Below are positions 42,003 to 48,483 of a stretch of DNA of 49,330 nt, piece by piece (within the stretch, counting starts at the first letter, position 1; each line of letters starts with the position of its first letter). Below the pieces are notes generated by a model. That model did not search any database, was not told the origin of the DNA, and worked only from the letters and a program-made list of their open reading frames with translations. This stretch comes from a virus, in the IMG/VR virus record IMGVR_UViG_3300045146_000098, positions 1 to 49,330 of that record. One strand, written 5' to 3'. A program made the position numbers and the translations under genes.

Positions 42003-42775
42003 TGTAGCTCCTTAATTTTGTTACTAACATCATGTAACTTGTAAATATAGTAGTAATGGCCTCGAACATACCATCCTTTCTTTTCGGCCTTTCGTAGTTC
42101 CTCATGCGCCAATGGCAACAATCTGTAATACTCATTGATATACGCAATAAGTTCCTTGCTTTTGTTCAACCGGTTATTCGCCTTAACAAGATATGCAACA
42201 GTTGCGACCTTATCCTGTGCGTAAATAGTGGGGTTCAGATAATTGGCAATTTCAACATAGTCTTTAACTAACGAGCTATTAACCACTTTCAATTGGTCTT
42301 TGGCAATCGCAGCATATGCTTCAATGTTTGGTTGATTACTTAAAATTGCCGCACTAAAATAGTTAAAATTCTTGTTCTGAACATACTTTTTGGCACCATA
42401 GAGAAAAGGCATGGAGAATACGCCATAATGCGCATCGTTAATTGTTAATGAGTTAATATATTGTTCATTGATTGGGTCATCCGAGGCAAGACAGAGCAAT
42501 GCTGTGTTATATTTCTTAATCGCAGTCTGTAATTCATAGAATGCATCATCATGCTTTTTATCTTGTAACGCAATAAAGGTTGATGAAAATGTGCTTTGAG
42601 GTTTCGAATATTTATACACATTACGGTCATCTTCCATTTGTTGTGAGTTTTTTGAGACAGTTTTAATGGCACTACATACCGGCGTAAAGGAGTCGGAATA
42701 TAACCGCACAGCACTTTTATCAACGGATGAACAACCGACAAGTATTACTGCAACCAACAGGACAAGATTTTTCAT
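41999..42775 (-). CDS. Lipoprotein with helical repeats
   Basis: 258 aa, AAGGAG before ATG. Lipobox LVGC (Cys15) followed by SS. The mature part is helical with a TPR-like rhythm (FIALQDKKHDDAFYELQTAI, KQLKVVNSS..DYVEIANYL, KELIAYINEYYRLLPLAHEE), ending in WYVRGHYYYIYKLH. Outer-membrane or periplasmic protein by the lipobox rule. Unknown function; probably a host-like acquired gene. Confidence 0.55.
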   Translation of the reverse strand: MKNLVLLVAVILVGCSSVDKSAVRLYSDSFTPVCSAIKTVSKNSQQMEDDRNVYKYSKPQSTFSSTFIALQDKKHDDAFYELQTAIKKYNTALLCLASDDPINEQYINSLTINDAHYGVFSMPFLYGAKKYVQNKNFNYFSAAILSNQPNIEAYAAIAKDQLKVVNSSLVKDYVEIANYLNPTIYAQDKVATVAYLVKANNRLNKSKELIAYINEYYRLLPLAHEELRKAEKKGWYVRGHYYYIYKLHDVSNKIKELQ

Positions 42776-42797
42776 AGGTGTTTCTCCTTAAAATAAA

Positions 42798-42831
42798 ACC
42801 GGCACAATCAGCAATCGCCAACTGTGCCGGT
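42798..42831 (-). terminator. Terminator on the minus strand
   Basis: 9-bp stem ACCGGCACA / TGTGCCGGT. On the minus strand the stem is followed by TTTTATTTT, a good rho-independent pattern. It separates the methyltransferase-side genes from the lipoprotein pair. Confidence 0.75.
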
Positions 42832-42858
42832 AAGTTTCGCTATTGCTGAATTACAGTC

Positions 42859-42866
42859 AATATACG
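42859..42866 (-). promoter_or_regulatory. CGTATATT motif (minus strand)
   Basis: On the minus strand it reads GTATCGTATATTGAC and lies 84 nt before the lipoprotein start, but upstream of the terminator hairpin, so a promoter role is doubtful for this copy. The sequence between 42832 and 42919 shows nothing else. Confidence 0.2.
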
Positions 42867-42919
42867 ATACTTATCTGTTTTTATTTGTTACTTTTGTGGT
42901 GCTGGAAACGCCGCTGGAG

Positions 42920-43522
42920 CTACCGCACAGCTATTATATTGGGGCTATCAAAGAGATCACTCACCACCTTGCGCTCTGCCATGCAAATCGTGTCGCTGTG
43001 GCCCGCTCCGTGGCATACAAGCCGAATCTCCTCAATCACCCATCCTCGCTTCTTGCCCATCCCCATGCTGTCCCATCCGAACGACAGACACACGCCACCC
43101 ACCGGCACAAGCCGATGGATAATGTCGCGTTCCGCCTTCCAACTGTGCGTCCTCCATCCGTCCTGTTGTGTCATTTTCCTCCCGATCCCATCGTATAGTT
43201 CCTTGACCTGGCGCGGGCTGTACGGTGGATCAAACAGAATCAGGTCGGCGGATACACCTTCCGACTCCATCTTCCTCAGGAAGTCGAGCGCGTCCAAGTG
43301 GAACTGCGCGGCGGTCTCCGGGTTCAAGTCGTTTGTCCATGTTGCCAGCCTCTTGTTCCGTGCAAACGGGTCAATGGACACCTTCGCGCCGCGCAACCAT
43401 CGCCTCACAAATTCGCCAATCGGCGGACAGTCGAACGTGTCGCCAGTAGGCATCCCCCATTCGCGGGAGAATCGGAAAGCACCAACAAAAGCGTCGAGGT
43501 TACGGCCATTCGCTGCGCTCAT
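42920..43522 (-). CDS. DNA methyltransferase (DPPY type), GC-rich
   Basis: 200 aa. Motif IV DPPY at residues 98-101 (ADLILFDPPYSPRQVKELYD) and the AdoMet-side motif KVSIDPFARNKRLATWTNDL then NPETAAQFHLDALDFL. This combination is known from stand-alone phage amino-methyltransferases that modify A (N6) or C (N4). Length suits an orphan phage enzyme without a restriction partner, and no nuclease lies beside it. Base composition is visibly much richer in GC than the phage around it, indicating recent transfer. Likely protects phage DNA from host restriction. Confidence 0.8.
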   Translation of the reverse strand: MSAANGRNLDAFVGAFRFSREWGMPTGDTFDCPPIGEFVRRWLRGAKVSIDPFARNKRLATWTNDLNPETAAQFHLDALDFLRKMESEGVSADLILFDPPYSPRQVKELYDGIGRKMTQQDGWRTHSWKAERDIIHRLVPVGGVCLSFGWDSMGMGKKRGWVIEEIRLVCHGAGHSDTICMAERKVVSDLFDSPNIIAVR

Positions 43523-43531
43523 GTCCGAACC

Positions 43532-43867
43532 TCACAAAGCGGGGCGTTCCAAGCGAGTCGGCACCAGACAAAACGCATCATAGGGATTTGACGAATCCGG
43601 TAACAGACCAAGCGTGACAAAATCGGCAAAGCCAGCCAGAAAACGCCCGACGCCGACGACACTGCCCTTTGCCATGCCGGTAAACACGCCAACCACGCTA
43701 TAGGTTTGGCAATCCTTAAAAATACCCACTGGCGGTTCGGCAAATGCACTTGCCATATTAATAGTTCCACGTGACATGCCCTTGAGCATAAGAGCACCAG
43801 TTTGGCTATCTGCCATTACTGAAACAGCAAGCACGGTTACTGCAACCATCATAAACAACTTCATCAT
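43532..43867 (-). CDS. Small secreted protein resembling TIGR04073 (exosortase-associated)
   Basis: 111 aa, AAGGAG before the double ATG. Signal peptide MKLFMMVAVTVLAVSVMA. The mature part KGMSRGTINMASAFAEPPVG, then VVGVFTGMAKGSVVGVGRFL and AGFADFVTLGL, matches my memory of the TIGR04073 pattern (RGxxNxxx..E.P, Gly-spaced amphipathic helix, R..G..D..T) found in exosortase-bearing Lentisphaerae/Verrucomicrobia. The 3' two-thirds share the high GC of the methyltransferase. Probably host-derived cargo. Match is from memory and moderate. Confidence 0.45.
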   Translation of the reverse strand: MMKLFMMVAVTVLAVSVMADSQTGALMLKGMSRGTINMASAFAEPPVGIFKDCQTYSVVGVFTGMAKGSVVGVGRFLAGFADFVTLGLLPDSSNPYDAFCLVPTRLERPAL

Positions 43868-43890
43868 GTTTTTCTCCTTTGTTGATTAAA

Positions 43891-44286
43891 TTACTGAACC
43901 ACTAATATACGACCTTCACGGCTTTTCCTTTTTGCATTTTGAACATCGGCACATTTTTGGCTCAACTCAGCCATATACTCCAGAATATACGGTTTAAATA
44001 TATCATCAGATGATAATCCAATCGAGTCTGGCGCAGCATAGATAACGCTAGCTTCAATTTTATTTTTGTTTATATATACAACAAAATTAGGAGTATTGCC
44101 TAAAGAACAATTACTTTGGAGGATGTCATATGTAATTCTAAAATAACCCTGTTTTATTTGCAATGTTTTTATCCATAACATTATTTTACGGAAATCTTCA
44201 TTACTAAGACATTTGATATAAAGGGCACCAGTATTAGAAATGAGACCATTCTGTTTAAGCCTTCTTGCAAGGTTACTGTCTTTCAT
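43891..44286 (-). CDS. Unknown small protein downstream of ligase
   Basis: 131 aa from ATG 44286 (1 nt after the ligase stop, AAGGGAT upstream); a longer frame to 44385 would overlap the ligase. Alpha/beta with a helical N-terminus (MKDSNLARRLKQNGLISNTG), beta middle (TPNFVVYINKNKIEASVIYA) and a basic helical end. Coupled to the ligase gene. No family recognised. Confidence 0.5.
   Translation of the reverse strand: MKDSNLARRLKQNGLISNTGALYIKCLSNEDFRKIMLWIKTLQIKQGYFRITYDILQSNCSLGNTPNFVVYINKNKIEASVIYAAPDSIGLSSDDIFKPYILEYMAELSQKCADVQNAKRKSREGRILVVQ
43904..43911 (-). promoter_or_regulatory. CGTATATT motif (minus strand), candidate promoter
   Basis: On the minus strand GTCGTATATTAG lies 37 nt before the start at 43867, the same spacing as several plus-strand copies. 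Confidence 0.3.
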
Positions 44287-44287
44287 A

Positions 44288-45190
44288 TCACATATCCCTT
44301 GTGTCACGAAACCCTTTAAACACCGGCAGACGTGGTGCATCAACGCTTCCAATCGGTTGATACTTGAATGTAACAATTCGGCCAATATATTGTTTACGGT
44401 TGTTCCACCATTCTTGTCGCATTTCTTGTGTCACACCTTTTGCCGTGCCAAGACCAAATTCAACACCTTTAAACTGACCATTAATTGCCTTGACAATCCA
44501 TTTGCCAAGTGTCCCCTTGCCGACCATACCTGCTTTTGCCGAGGAACGTTTTGTCAGTCCGAAATTATCCTTGGTCTTTTCGTTGGTATTCTCCCGCTGT
44601 TCTACATACCCGATAATGACTGCTTCTGCATCGGAAAAACGTTTAATCTTGAGCAAGTCTTGTGCGCGTAGAGTGCCACGGCCACACTTATAAGGACTTT
44701 GTGGATTACGTAACATCAGACCTTCGTAACCATCCGCAACGAATTTCTGTTCCAGCAACAGCAACTCTTCGATATTTTTTACCGTTACAGGAAGAACTTT
44801 CTTGCAAAACCACGGCAAAGGAAGTTTCTTCAAATCTTCCATTCGTTCATCATACGGCTTAGTCAGCTTCTCTTTAACATAATCAAATACATAGTATGCA
44901 AATTGCGGCTCTCCATCGAATCTCATAATAGACGATGCAGTATGTTCCCAACCGCGCACGTCCATCAACTCGCCATCCACGCCATTCGGCACATTATCCT
45001 CCAACAATGCGCGAATATATTGATTTGGAATTGGCTTAAATGCGCGTGTAAGAGCTTTGCCATTAACGACCAGACAGCGGATACCATCGAACTTTGGTGT
45101 GCAAAGCAGAGGAAAGTTCAAGTCTTTGCTTTCCACATCAAAATTATCAAACTTTCCGCTCAACATTGGTTTTGTAATTTGTTCTTGCAT
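44288..45190 (-). CDS. ATP-dependent DNA ligase, small phage type
   Basis: 300 aa from ATG 45190 (an in-frame ATG at 45238 would give 316 aa and overlap the upstream gene). Nucleotidyltransferase motifs in order: I CTPKFDGIRC (adenylated Lys), III GVDGELMDVRG, IIIa FAYYVFDYV, IV ADGYEGLMLRNP with YKCGR, V LLKIKRF. The OB domain contains GKGTLGKWIVKAINGQFKGV and IVTFKYQPIGS. Seals nicks during replication and repair; similar in size to T7-type ligases. First recognisable replication gene of the leftward (probably early/middle) block. Confidence 0.9.
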   Translation of the reverse strand: MQEQITKPMLSGKFDNFDVESKDLNFPLLCTPKFDGIRCLVVNGKALTRAFKPIPNQYIRALLEDNVPNGVDGELMDVRGWEHTASSIMRFDGEPQFAYYVFDYVKEKLTKPYDERMEDLKKLPLPWFCKKVLPVTVKNIEELLLLEQKFVADGYEGLMLRNPQSPYKCGRGTLRAQDLLKIKRFSDAEAVIIGYVEQRENTNEKTKDNFGLTKRSSAKAGMVGKGTLGKWIVKAINGQFKGVEFGLGTAKGVTQEMRQEWWNNRKQYIGRIVTFKYQPIGSVDAPRLPVFKGFRDTRDM

Positions 45191-45194
45191 AGTT

Positions 45195-45500
45195 TTATAG
45201 AGAGGTAACTTGTTTAGCGAGTTTTTGAATTTCTTCATCCGTTACGAAATGTTTAATATTAATTTTTGTATTACAACAAAGGTTTTTTACAAATGCCATC
45301 ATTACTTTTGTAGACGCAGTAATTTTATATTCACATGTGCTCTTAAACCAAGTATTTGATATATACACATATTTAAAATAGTCATCCTTAAATTTTACAC
45401 GTTGTTGTTTTTTAAGACGAGCAAGTGCATCTCGTGTATAACGAAGTGTATTCGACACAGAAAAGTCATGAATATTAATTTCAACAATTGTTATTGTCAT
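45195..45500 (-). CDS. Small orphan protein upstream of ligase
   Basis: 101 aa. Helical first half (NTLRYTRDALARLKKQQRVK), beta middle (YFKYVYISNTWFKSTCEYKI), helical end (TDEEIQKLAKQVTSL). No ribosome site is obvious. Overall plan (beta, helix, beta, helix, about 90 aa) resembles the small proteins at 48484 and 48812. Function unknown. Confidence 0.45.
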   Translation of the reverse strand: MTITIVEINIHDFSVSNTLRYTRDALARLKKQQRVKFKDDYFKYVYISNTWFKSTCEYKITASTKVMMAFVKNLCCNTKINIKHFVTDEEIQKLAKQVTSL

Positions 45501-45526
45501 AGATTATTATACTGTTGAGTCAAATT

Positions 45527-45754
45527 TCACAAAACATCATTTATAAACGCCTGCAATTGTTGGAATGTTCCTTTGACGAGAATGCTATTATTATAATTAT
45601 CTTTTACAATCATTGTATAGTAATTATAGTTTACTCTTTTAGCTTTTTTGACTATTTTATTTCGTTCCGGTTCTAAAAAATAAATAATCATCCAACACAT
45701 ATTGTTGTCCTTTTTATCTTTTCCGGCTTCAATCCCATTCAATAAATATTTCAT
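45527..45754 (-). CDS. Small orphan protein
   Basis: 75 aa, mixed beta/alpha: MCWMIIYFLEPERNKIVKKA, NYYTMIVKDNYNNSILVKGT, FQQLQAFINDVL. The C-terminal pattern of a YYT strand, a G-turn and a closing helix also appears in the protein at 48484. Possibly a member of the same expanded family. Stop-start distance to the upstream gene is 1 nt. Confidence 0.45.
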   Translation of the reverse strand: MKYLLNGIEAGKDKKDNNMCWMIIYFLEPERNKIVKKAKRVNYNYYTMIVKDNYNNSILVKGTFQQLQAFINDVL

Positions 45755-45755
45755 C

Positions 45756-46007
45756 TTAAAGATTCTGGATAAGTTTCATTAATTCCTGCGCTGGAGCCGT
45801 TGCACTCACCGCCTTTTTATCTCCTTTCTCATAGACATATTCAAGCATCAGTGTCGCACCCAAGTGCAGTGCATGTTTCTTACGGATAAGCATATACATC
45901 AGATTATTCAACAACCATTCATCAGCCGCCTCATAACGAAACAGAACTTCCCAAGTGCGGCAGTGTGGTTCTGTCCTACAAATTACAGTTGCTGATGGTC
46001 TTTTCAT
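45756..46007 (-). CDS. Small orphan protein, first gene of the ligase operon
   Basis: 83 aa from ATG 46007; an in-frame TTG four codons upstream is possible. Beta/alpha: TWEVLFRYEAADEWLLNNLM, HALHLGATLMLEYVYEKGDK, ELMKLIQNL. A near-consensus promoter lies about 50 nt upstream, so it heads the leftward ligase transcript. Function unknown. Confidence 0.45.
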   Translation of the reverse strand: MKRPSATVICRTEPHCRTWEVLFRYEAADEWLLNNLMYMLIRKKHALHLGATLMLEYVYEKGDKKAVSATAPAQELMKLIQNL

Positions 46008-46065
46008 TTTAGTAATCAAATATCCAATATGAGTTACAATTCCATTAGTTTTTAACTACATTACT

Positions 46066-46094
46066 ATTATACCATTTTTGCCGTTATTTGTCAA
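46066..46094 (-). promoter_or_regulatory. Consensus extended -10 sigma70-type promoter
   Basis: Minus strand: -35 TTGACA (46094-46089), 17-nt spacer ending TGG, -10 TATAAT (46071-46066). Every element is consensus. Expected start near 46059, reading into 45756-46007 and the ligase operon. Confidence 0.8.
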
Positions 46095-46114
46095 CCCCCC
46101 CTCAAACTTACATT

Positions 46115-46274
46115 TCAGTCGGGTGTCATCGTAATATTTTTCTTACAAGATTGACAATGTAATATTTCCACTTTATAATATTCTTTGTTAAGGACTATAT
46201 CTTTAATTTCTATTACTTTCTCAACAAAACAATAATTGCCTTTATTCTGTCCAGTAAGAATGGCAATTTTTTTT
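46115..46274 (-). pseudogene. Out-of-frame C-terminal extension of the solenoid protein
   Basis: Past the T8 run at 46267-46274, the other minus frame reads KIAILTGQNKGNYCFVEKVI, then EIKDIVLNKEYYKVEILHCQ and SCKKNITMTPD, before stopping at 46115. This looks like genuine protein with Cys pairs (zinc-ribbon-like). One base fewer in the homopolymer would join it to the gene at 46242-47039. It is either a recent frameshift, an assembly indel or a slippage site. Confidence 0.45.
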
Positions 46275-47039
46275 GAAACAATATACTTCTGTTACTACTG
46301 GTGCATATTCTCCGTGCTTATAAGATTTTCCGCCCGAACGCTTAATTTGGGGGATGCTTAAGCCATATGCATATATTTCTCCATCTTTTTGCTCAATCTT
46401 TGGGGCACTTGAGTCACATGCGCGTATAACACCGCCTAATTGTTCAATCACTGGGACACTTGAGTTACAAGTGTATACATATCCTCCTAATTGTTTAATC
46501 TTTGGGGCACTTGAACCATATGTATATATACTGCCACTTGATTGCATAATATTCGGTTCGCTTAAACCATATGTATATACAACACCGTGTAATTTATTGA
46601 TTACAGGAGAACTTAAACCATATACGCATATTTTACCACTTGATTGTTTAATTGTTGGAGAGCCACTAAGGACAATCAATATTTGTCCATGCTCACAAGT
46701 ATGATCCCCTTCTGTCACGAATCTGGTTTTAGCCCACATCGGTAAAGCGGCTCTGCATTGTTCTTCCGCCCACTTCGCATTGTACCAATCAGGCAAAACC
46801 TTTTGATCTACTTTATATTTCCATTCTGAAAATGGTAGTGAATAATCACAACTATCACCATTATCACCATTATAGCCATTATTACCATTATCGGCGGGAC
46901 TAATCTCCACTCGAACAAAATCGGGGGTTAAAATCTTATCATTAAGATTATTGCTTTTAATTATCCATTCATGGCTGTCACAAATCGGATCGAACAGAAC
47001 ATCATACTTCGTCACTATCATTGACGCTGGGCTACACAT
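46242..47039 (-). CDS. 17-residue beta-solenoid repeat protein A
   Basis: 265 aa, GGAGAA before ATG. N-terminal domain of about 120 residues (MCSPASMIVTKYDVLFDPIC, FVRVEISPAD, YSLPFSEWKYKVDQ, LPDWYNAKWAEEQCRAALPM, TRFVTEGDHTCEHGQILIVL). Then seven 17-residue units of the form S-x-P-x-I-x-Q-x-x-G-x-I-y-x-Y-x-S, a classic right-handed beta-solenoid rhythm. I recall similar SPASxIVT proteins with short solenoid repeats in phages and gut bacteria; function there is unknown to me. Paralogue of the gene at 47095. It may continue out of frame to 46115. Confidence 0.65.
   Translation of the reverse strand: MCSPASMIVTKYDVLFDPICDSHEWIIKSNNLNDKILTPDFVRVEISPADNGNNGYNGDNGDSCDYSLPFSEWKYKVDQKVLPDWYNAKWAEEQCRAALPMWAKTRFVTEGDHTCEHGQILIVLSGSPTIKQSSGKICVYGLSSPVINKLHGVVYTYGLSEPNIMQSSGSIYTYGSSAPKIKQLGGYVYTCNSSVPVIEQLGGVIRACDSSAPKIEQKDGEIYAYGLSIPQIKRSGGKSYKHGEYAPVVTEVYCFKKNCHSYWTE
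46282..46650 (-). repeat. 51-bp repeats coding for 17-residue solenoid units (copy A)
   Basis: Seven degenerate 51-bp units; conserved codons specify (S/A)-x-P-x-I-x-Q and G-x-I-Y-x-Y-x-S. Confidence 0.75.
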
Positions 47040-47094
47040 ATTTTTTCTCCATATAAATATTCATTATACTCACTGTTATGAAATTTTTGGCGTA

Positions 47095-47904
47095 TTAGAG
47101 CCACGTGTGCATATACATTGATTCATATGCATAATATGATTCATTTAATTGAATTACAGGAGTACTTGATTTGTATATTTTTATCTTACCACTTAATTGT
47201 TTGATTTGGGGAGCACTTGAGTCATATGTGCATATACTCCCATTTGATTGTTCAACAACTGGAGTGTTTAATGCGTACATATTTGATTGTTGGATCACAG
47301 GGGCACTTAATTCATATGTATATATAACACCATTTAATTGTGTAATCTTTGGGGCACTTGAGTCATATGTACATATACTACCACTTGATTGTTCAATTAC
47401 AGGAGTGCTTAAACCATGTGTGTATATAAATCCATCTGACTGGTTAATCACAGGGGAACTTGAGTCATATATTTCTATAGCACCATTTAACTGTTGAATC
47501 TCTGGGGTGCTAGAACCATATGTAAATATACAGCCACTTGATTGTTTAATTGTTGGAGAGCCACTAAGGACAATCAATATTTGTCCATGGGCACAAGTAT
47601 GATCCCCTTCTGTCACGAATCTAGTTTTAGCCCATTCCGGTAAAGTGCCTCTACATTGTTTTTCCGCCCACGTAGTATTGTACCAATCAGGCAAAAAATC
47701 CTGGTCTACTTTATATTTCCATTCTGAAAACGGCAAAGAATAATTACGTTTACACCCTTCAGGAACAATCTCCACTCGAACAAAGTCTGGGAACGGCACT
47801 TTATCATTAAGTTTATTTTTCTCGATTATTTTTTCATGACTATCATAAATTGGATCGAATAAAACATCGTTCTTAGTTACTATCATTGACGCTGGCAGGC
47901 ACAT
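47095..47904 (-). CDS. 17-residue beta-solenoid repeat protein B
   Basis: 269 aa, same GGAGAAAAAAT leader and start (MCLPASMIVTKNDVLFDPIY) as copy A, with the N-terminal domain highly conserved between them (PFSEWKYKVDQ, LPDWYN, WAKTRFVTEGDHTC, HGQILIVLSGSPTIKQSSG). About eight solenoid units follow, one internally shortened (VIQQSNMYALNTPVVEQ). The final unit decays into YYAYESMYMHTWL. Near-consensus promoters lie upstream. Likely expressed before the late genes; function unknown. Confidence 0.65.
   Translation of the reverse strand: MCLPASMIVTKNDVLFDPIYDSHEKIIEKNKLNDKVPFPDFVRVEIVPEGCKRNYSLPFSEWKYKVDQDFLPDWYNTTWAEKQCRGTLPEWAKTRFVTEGDHTCAHGQILIVLSGSPTIKQSSGCIFTYGSSTPEIQQLNGAIEIYDSSSPVINQSDGFIYTHGLSTPVIEQSSGSICTYDSSAPKITQLNGVIYTYELSAPVIQQSNMYALNTPVVEQSNGSICTYDSSAPQIKQLSGKIKIYKSSTPVIQLNESYYAYESMYMHTWL
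47130..47530 (-). repeat. 51-bp repeats coding for 17-residue solenoid units (copy B)
   Basis: About eight units, one with a deletion of several codons. Several units in the two paralogues are more alike within a gene than between genes, suggesting homogenisation. Confidence 0.75.
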
Positions 47905-47956
47905 ATTTTTTCTCCATTATACTTCTGTTGTTACCGATGCACATTCTGATATACCC

Positions 47957-47985
47957 ATTATACCATATTTGTTTCCAAAAGTCAA
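47957..47985 (-). promoter_or_regulatory. Extended -10 sigma70-type promoter, proximal copy
   Basis: Minus strand: -35 TTGACT, 17-nt spacer ending ATGG, -10 TATAAT. Expected start about 45 nt before the ATG of solenoid protein B. Part of a direct repeat with 48063-48091. Confidence 0.8.
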
Positions 47986-48020
47986 GCATATATTTGTGTA
48001 AGTAAAACAGGTGTTTCTCA

Positions 48021-48070
48021 ATTTATACCCAGTTATACCCATTTATACCCAGTTATACCCATTTATACCA
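48021..48070 (+). repeat. Decamer array A(T/G)TTATACCC
   Basis: Five units alternate atttataccc and agttataccc, forming a 20-bp higher-order repeat. The last unit merges into the distal promoter copy. Confidence 0.85.
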
Positions 48071-48090
48071 TATTTGTTTCCAAAAGTCAA
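48062..48090 (-). promoter_or_regulatory. Extended -10 sigma70-type promoter, distal copy
   Basis: Same -35 and spacer as the copy at 47957, but -10 is TATAAA. The direct repeat (47958-47986 and 48063-48091) is identical apart from flanking bases, implying promoter duplication. Confidence 0.7.
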
Positions 48091-48248
48091 GAATAGCATA
48101 GGTAACACTGTTTTCTAAAGGATATAGGTATAGAATAGTGGTTAGGTATAGAATAGTGGTAGTGGTAGTGGTTAATAGGGTAATGAAGGTGATAATAGGG
48201 TAATACATAGACTTTAATAGGGGCATGTGGGAAATAGCAGCTATAAAA

Positions 48249-48300
48249 GGGGCAAAAAAGAGCAAAAAAGGGGCAAAAAAGAGCAAAAAAGGGGCAAAAA
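48249..48300 (+). repeat. 21-bp purine repeat GGGGCAAAAAAGAGCAAAAAA
   Basis: About 2.4 units of a strand-biased purine repeat. A leftward reading frame spanning it is Phe/Leu repeats of no protein-like character. Confidence 0.8.
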
Positions 48301-48383
48301 TGGGATAAAGTGGGAAATTGTGGGCTGAAACCCTACGTTTTAGGGGGCAAATTTTTTATTTTAATTTTGAAATGCCCGCCCCC

Positions 48384-48415
48384 GAACTTCAGAACTTCCG
48401 AACTTCAGAACTTCC
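48384..48415 (+). repeat. 16-bp tandem duplication GAACTTCAGAACTTCC
   Basis: Two perfect copies, themselves built from GAACTTC half-units. Confidence 0.85.
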
Positions 48416-48483
48416 AATATTTAATTTTCCGCCGATCAATGCGCCCCCAACTCATTAAAAAAATTCTCATTGCGCGCCGAATT

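Larger units (their letters stand above)
47905..48483. other. 579-bp non-coding region dense in short tandem repeats
   Basis: No convincing gene. It holds the two promoter copies, a decamer array (48021-48070), an 18-bp repeat AGGTATAGAATAGTGGT (around 48126-48160), TAATAGGGTAAT copies near 48174-48202, a 21-bp purine repeat (48249-48300), a CCCTA/TAGGG hairpin near 48333 and a 16-bp duplication (48384-48415). Repeat-dense, strand-asymmetric DNA upstream of leftward genes could be a replication origin or a regulator-binding region. No DnaA-box series was recognised. Confidence 0.5.

Noticed and set aside
42824-43591. Long plus-strand frames over the methyltransferase region
   Set aside because: GC-rich DNA gives open frames on the opposite strand. 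The minus frame has DPPY and ordered methyltransferase motifs, while the plus frames have none.
44240-45208. Plus-strand frames over the DNA ligase
   Set aside because: The minus strand encodes all ligase motifs in order; the plus frames are shadows.
46354-47497. Plus-strand repeat-like frames opposite the solenoid genes
   Set aside because: They mirror the 51-bp repeat; no start signals, and both promoters and ribosome sites point leftward.
48053-48286. 77-aa minus frame rich in Phe, Leu and Thr
   Set aside because: Produced by the purine and TA repeats of the non-coding region; no ribosome site.
47905-48480. CRISPR array
   Set aside because: Repeats are directly adjacent with no unique spacers, and several different families are mixed.
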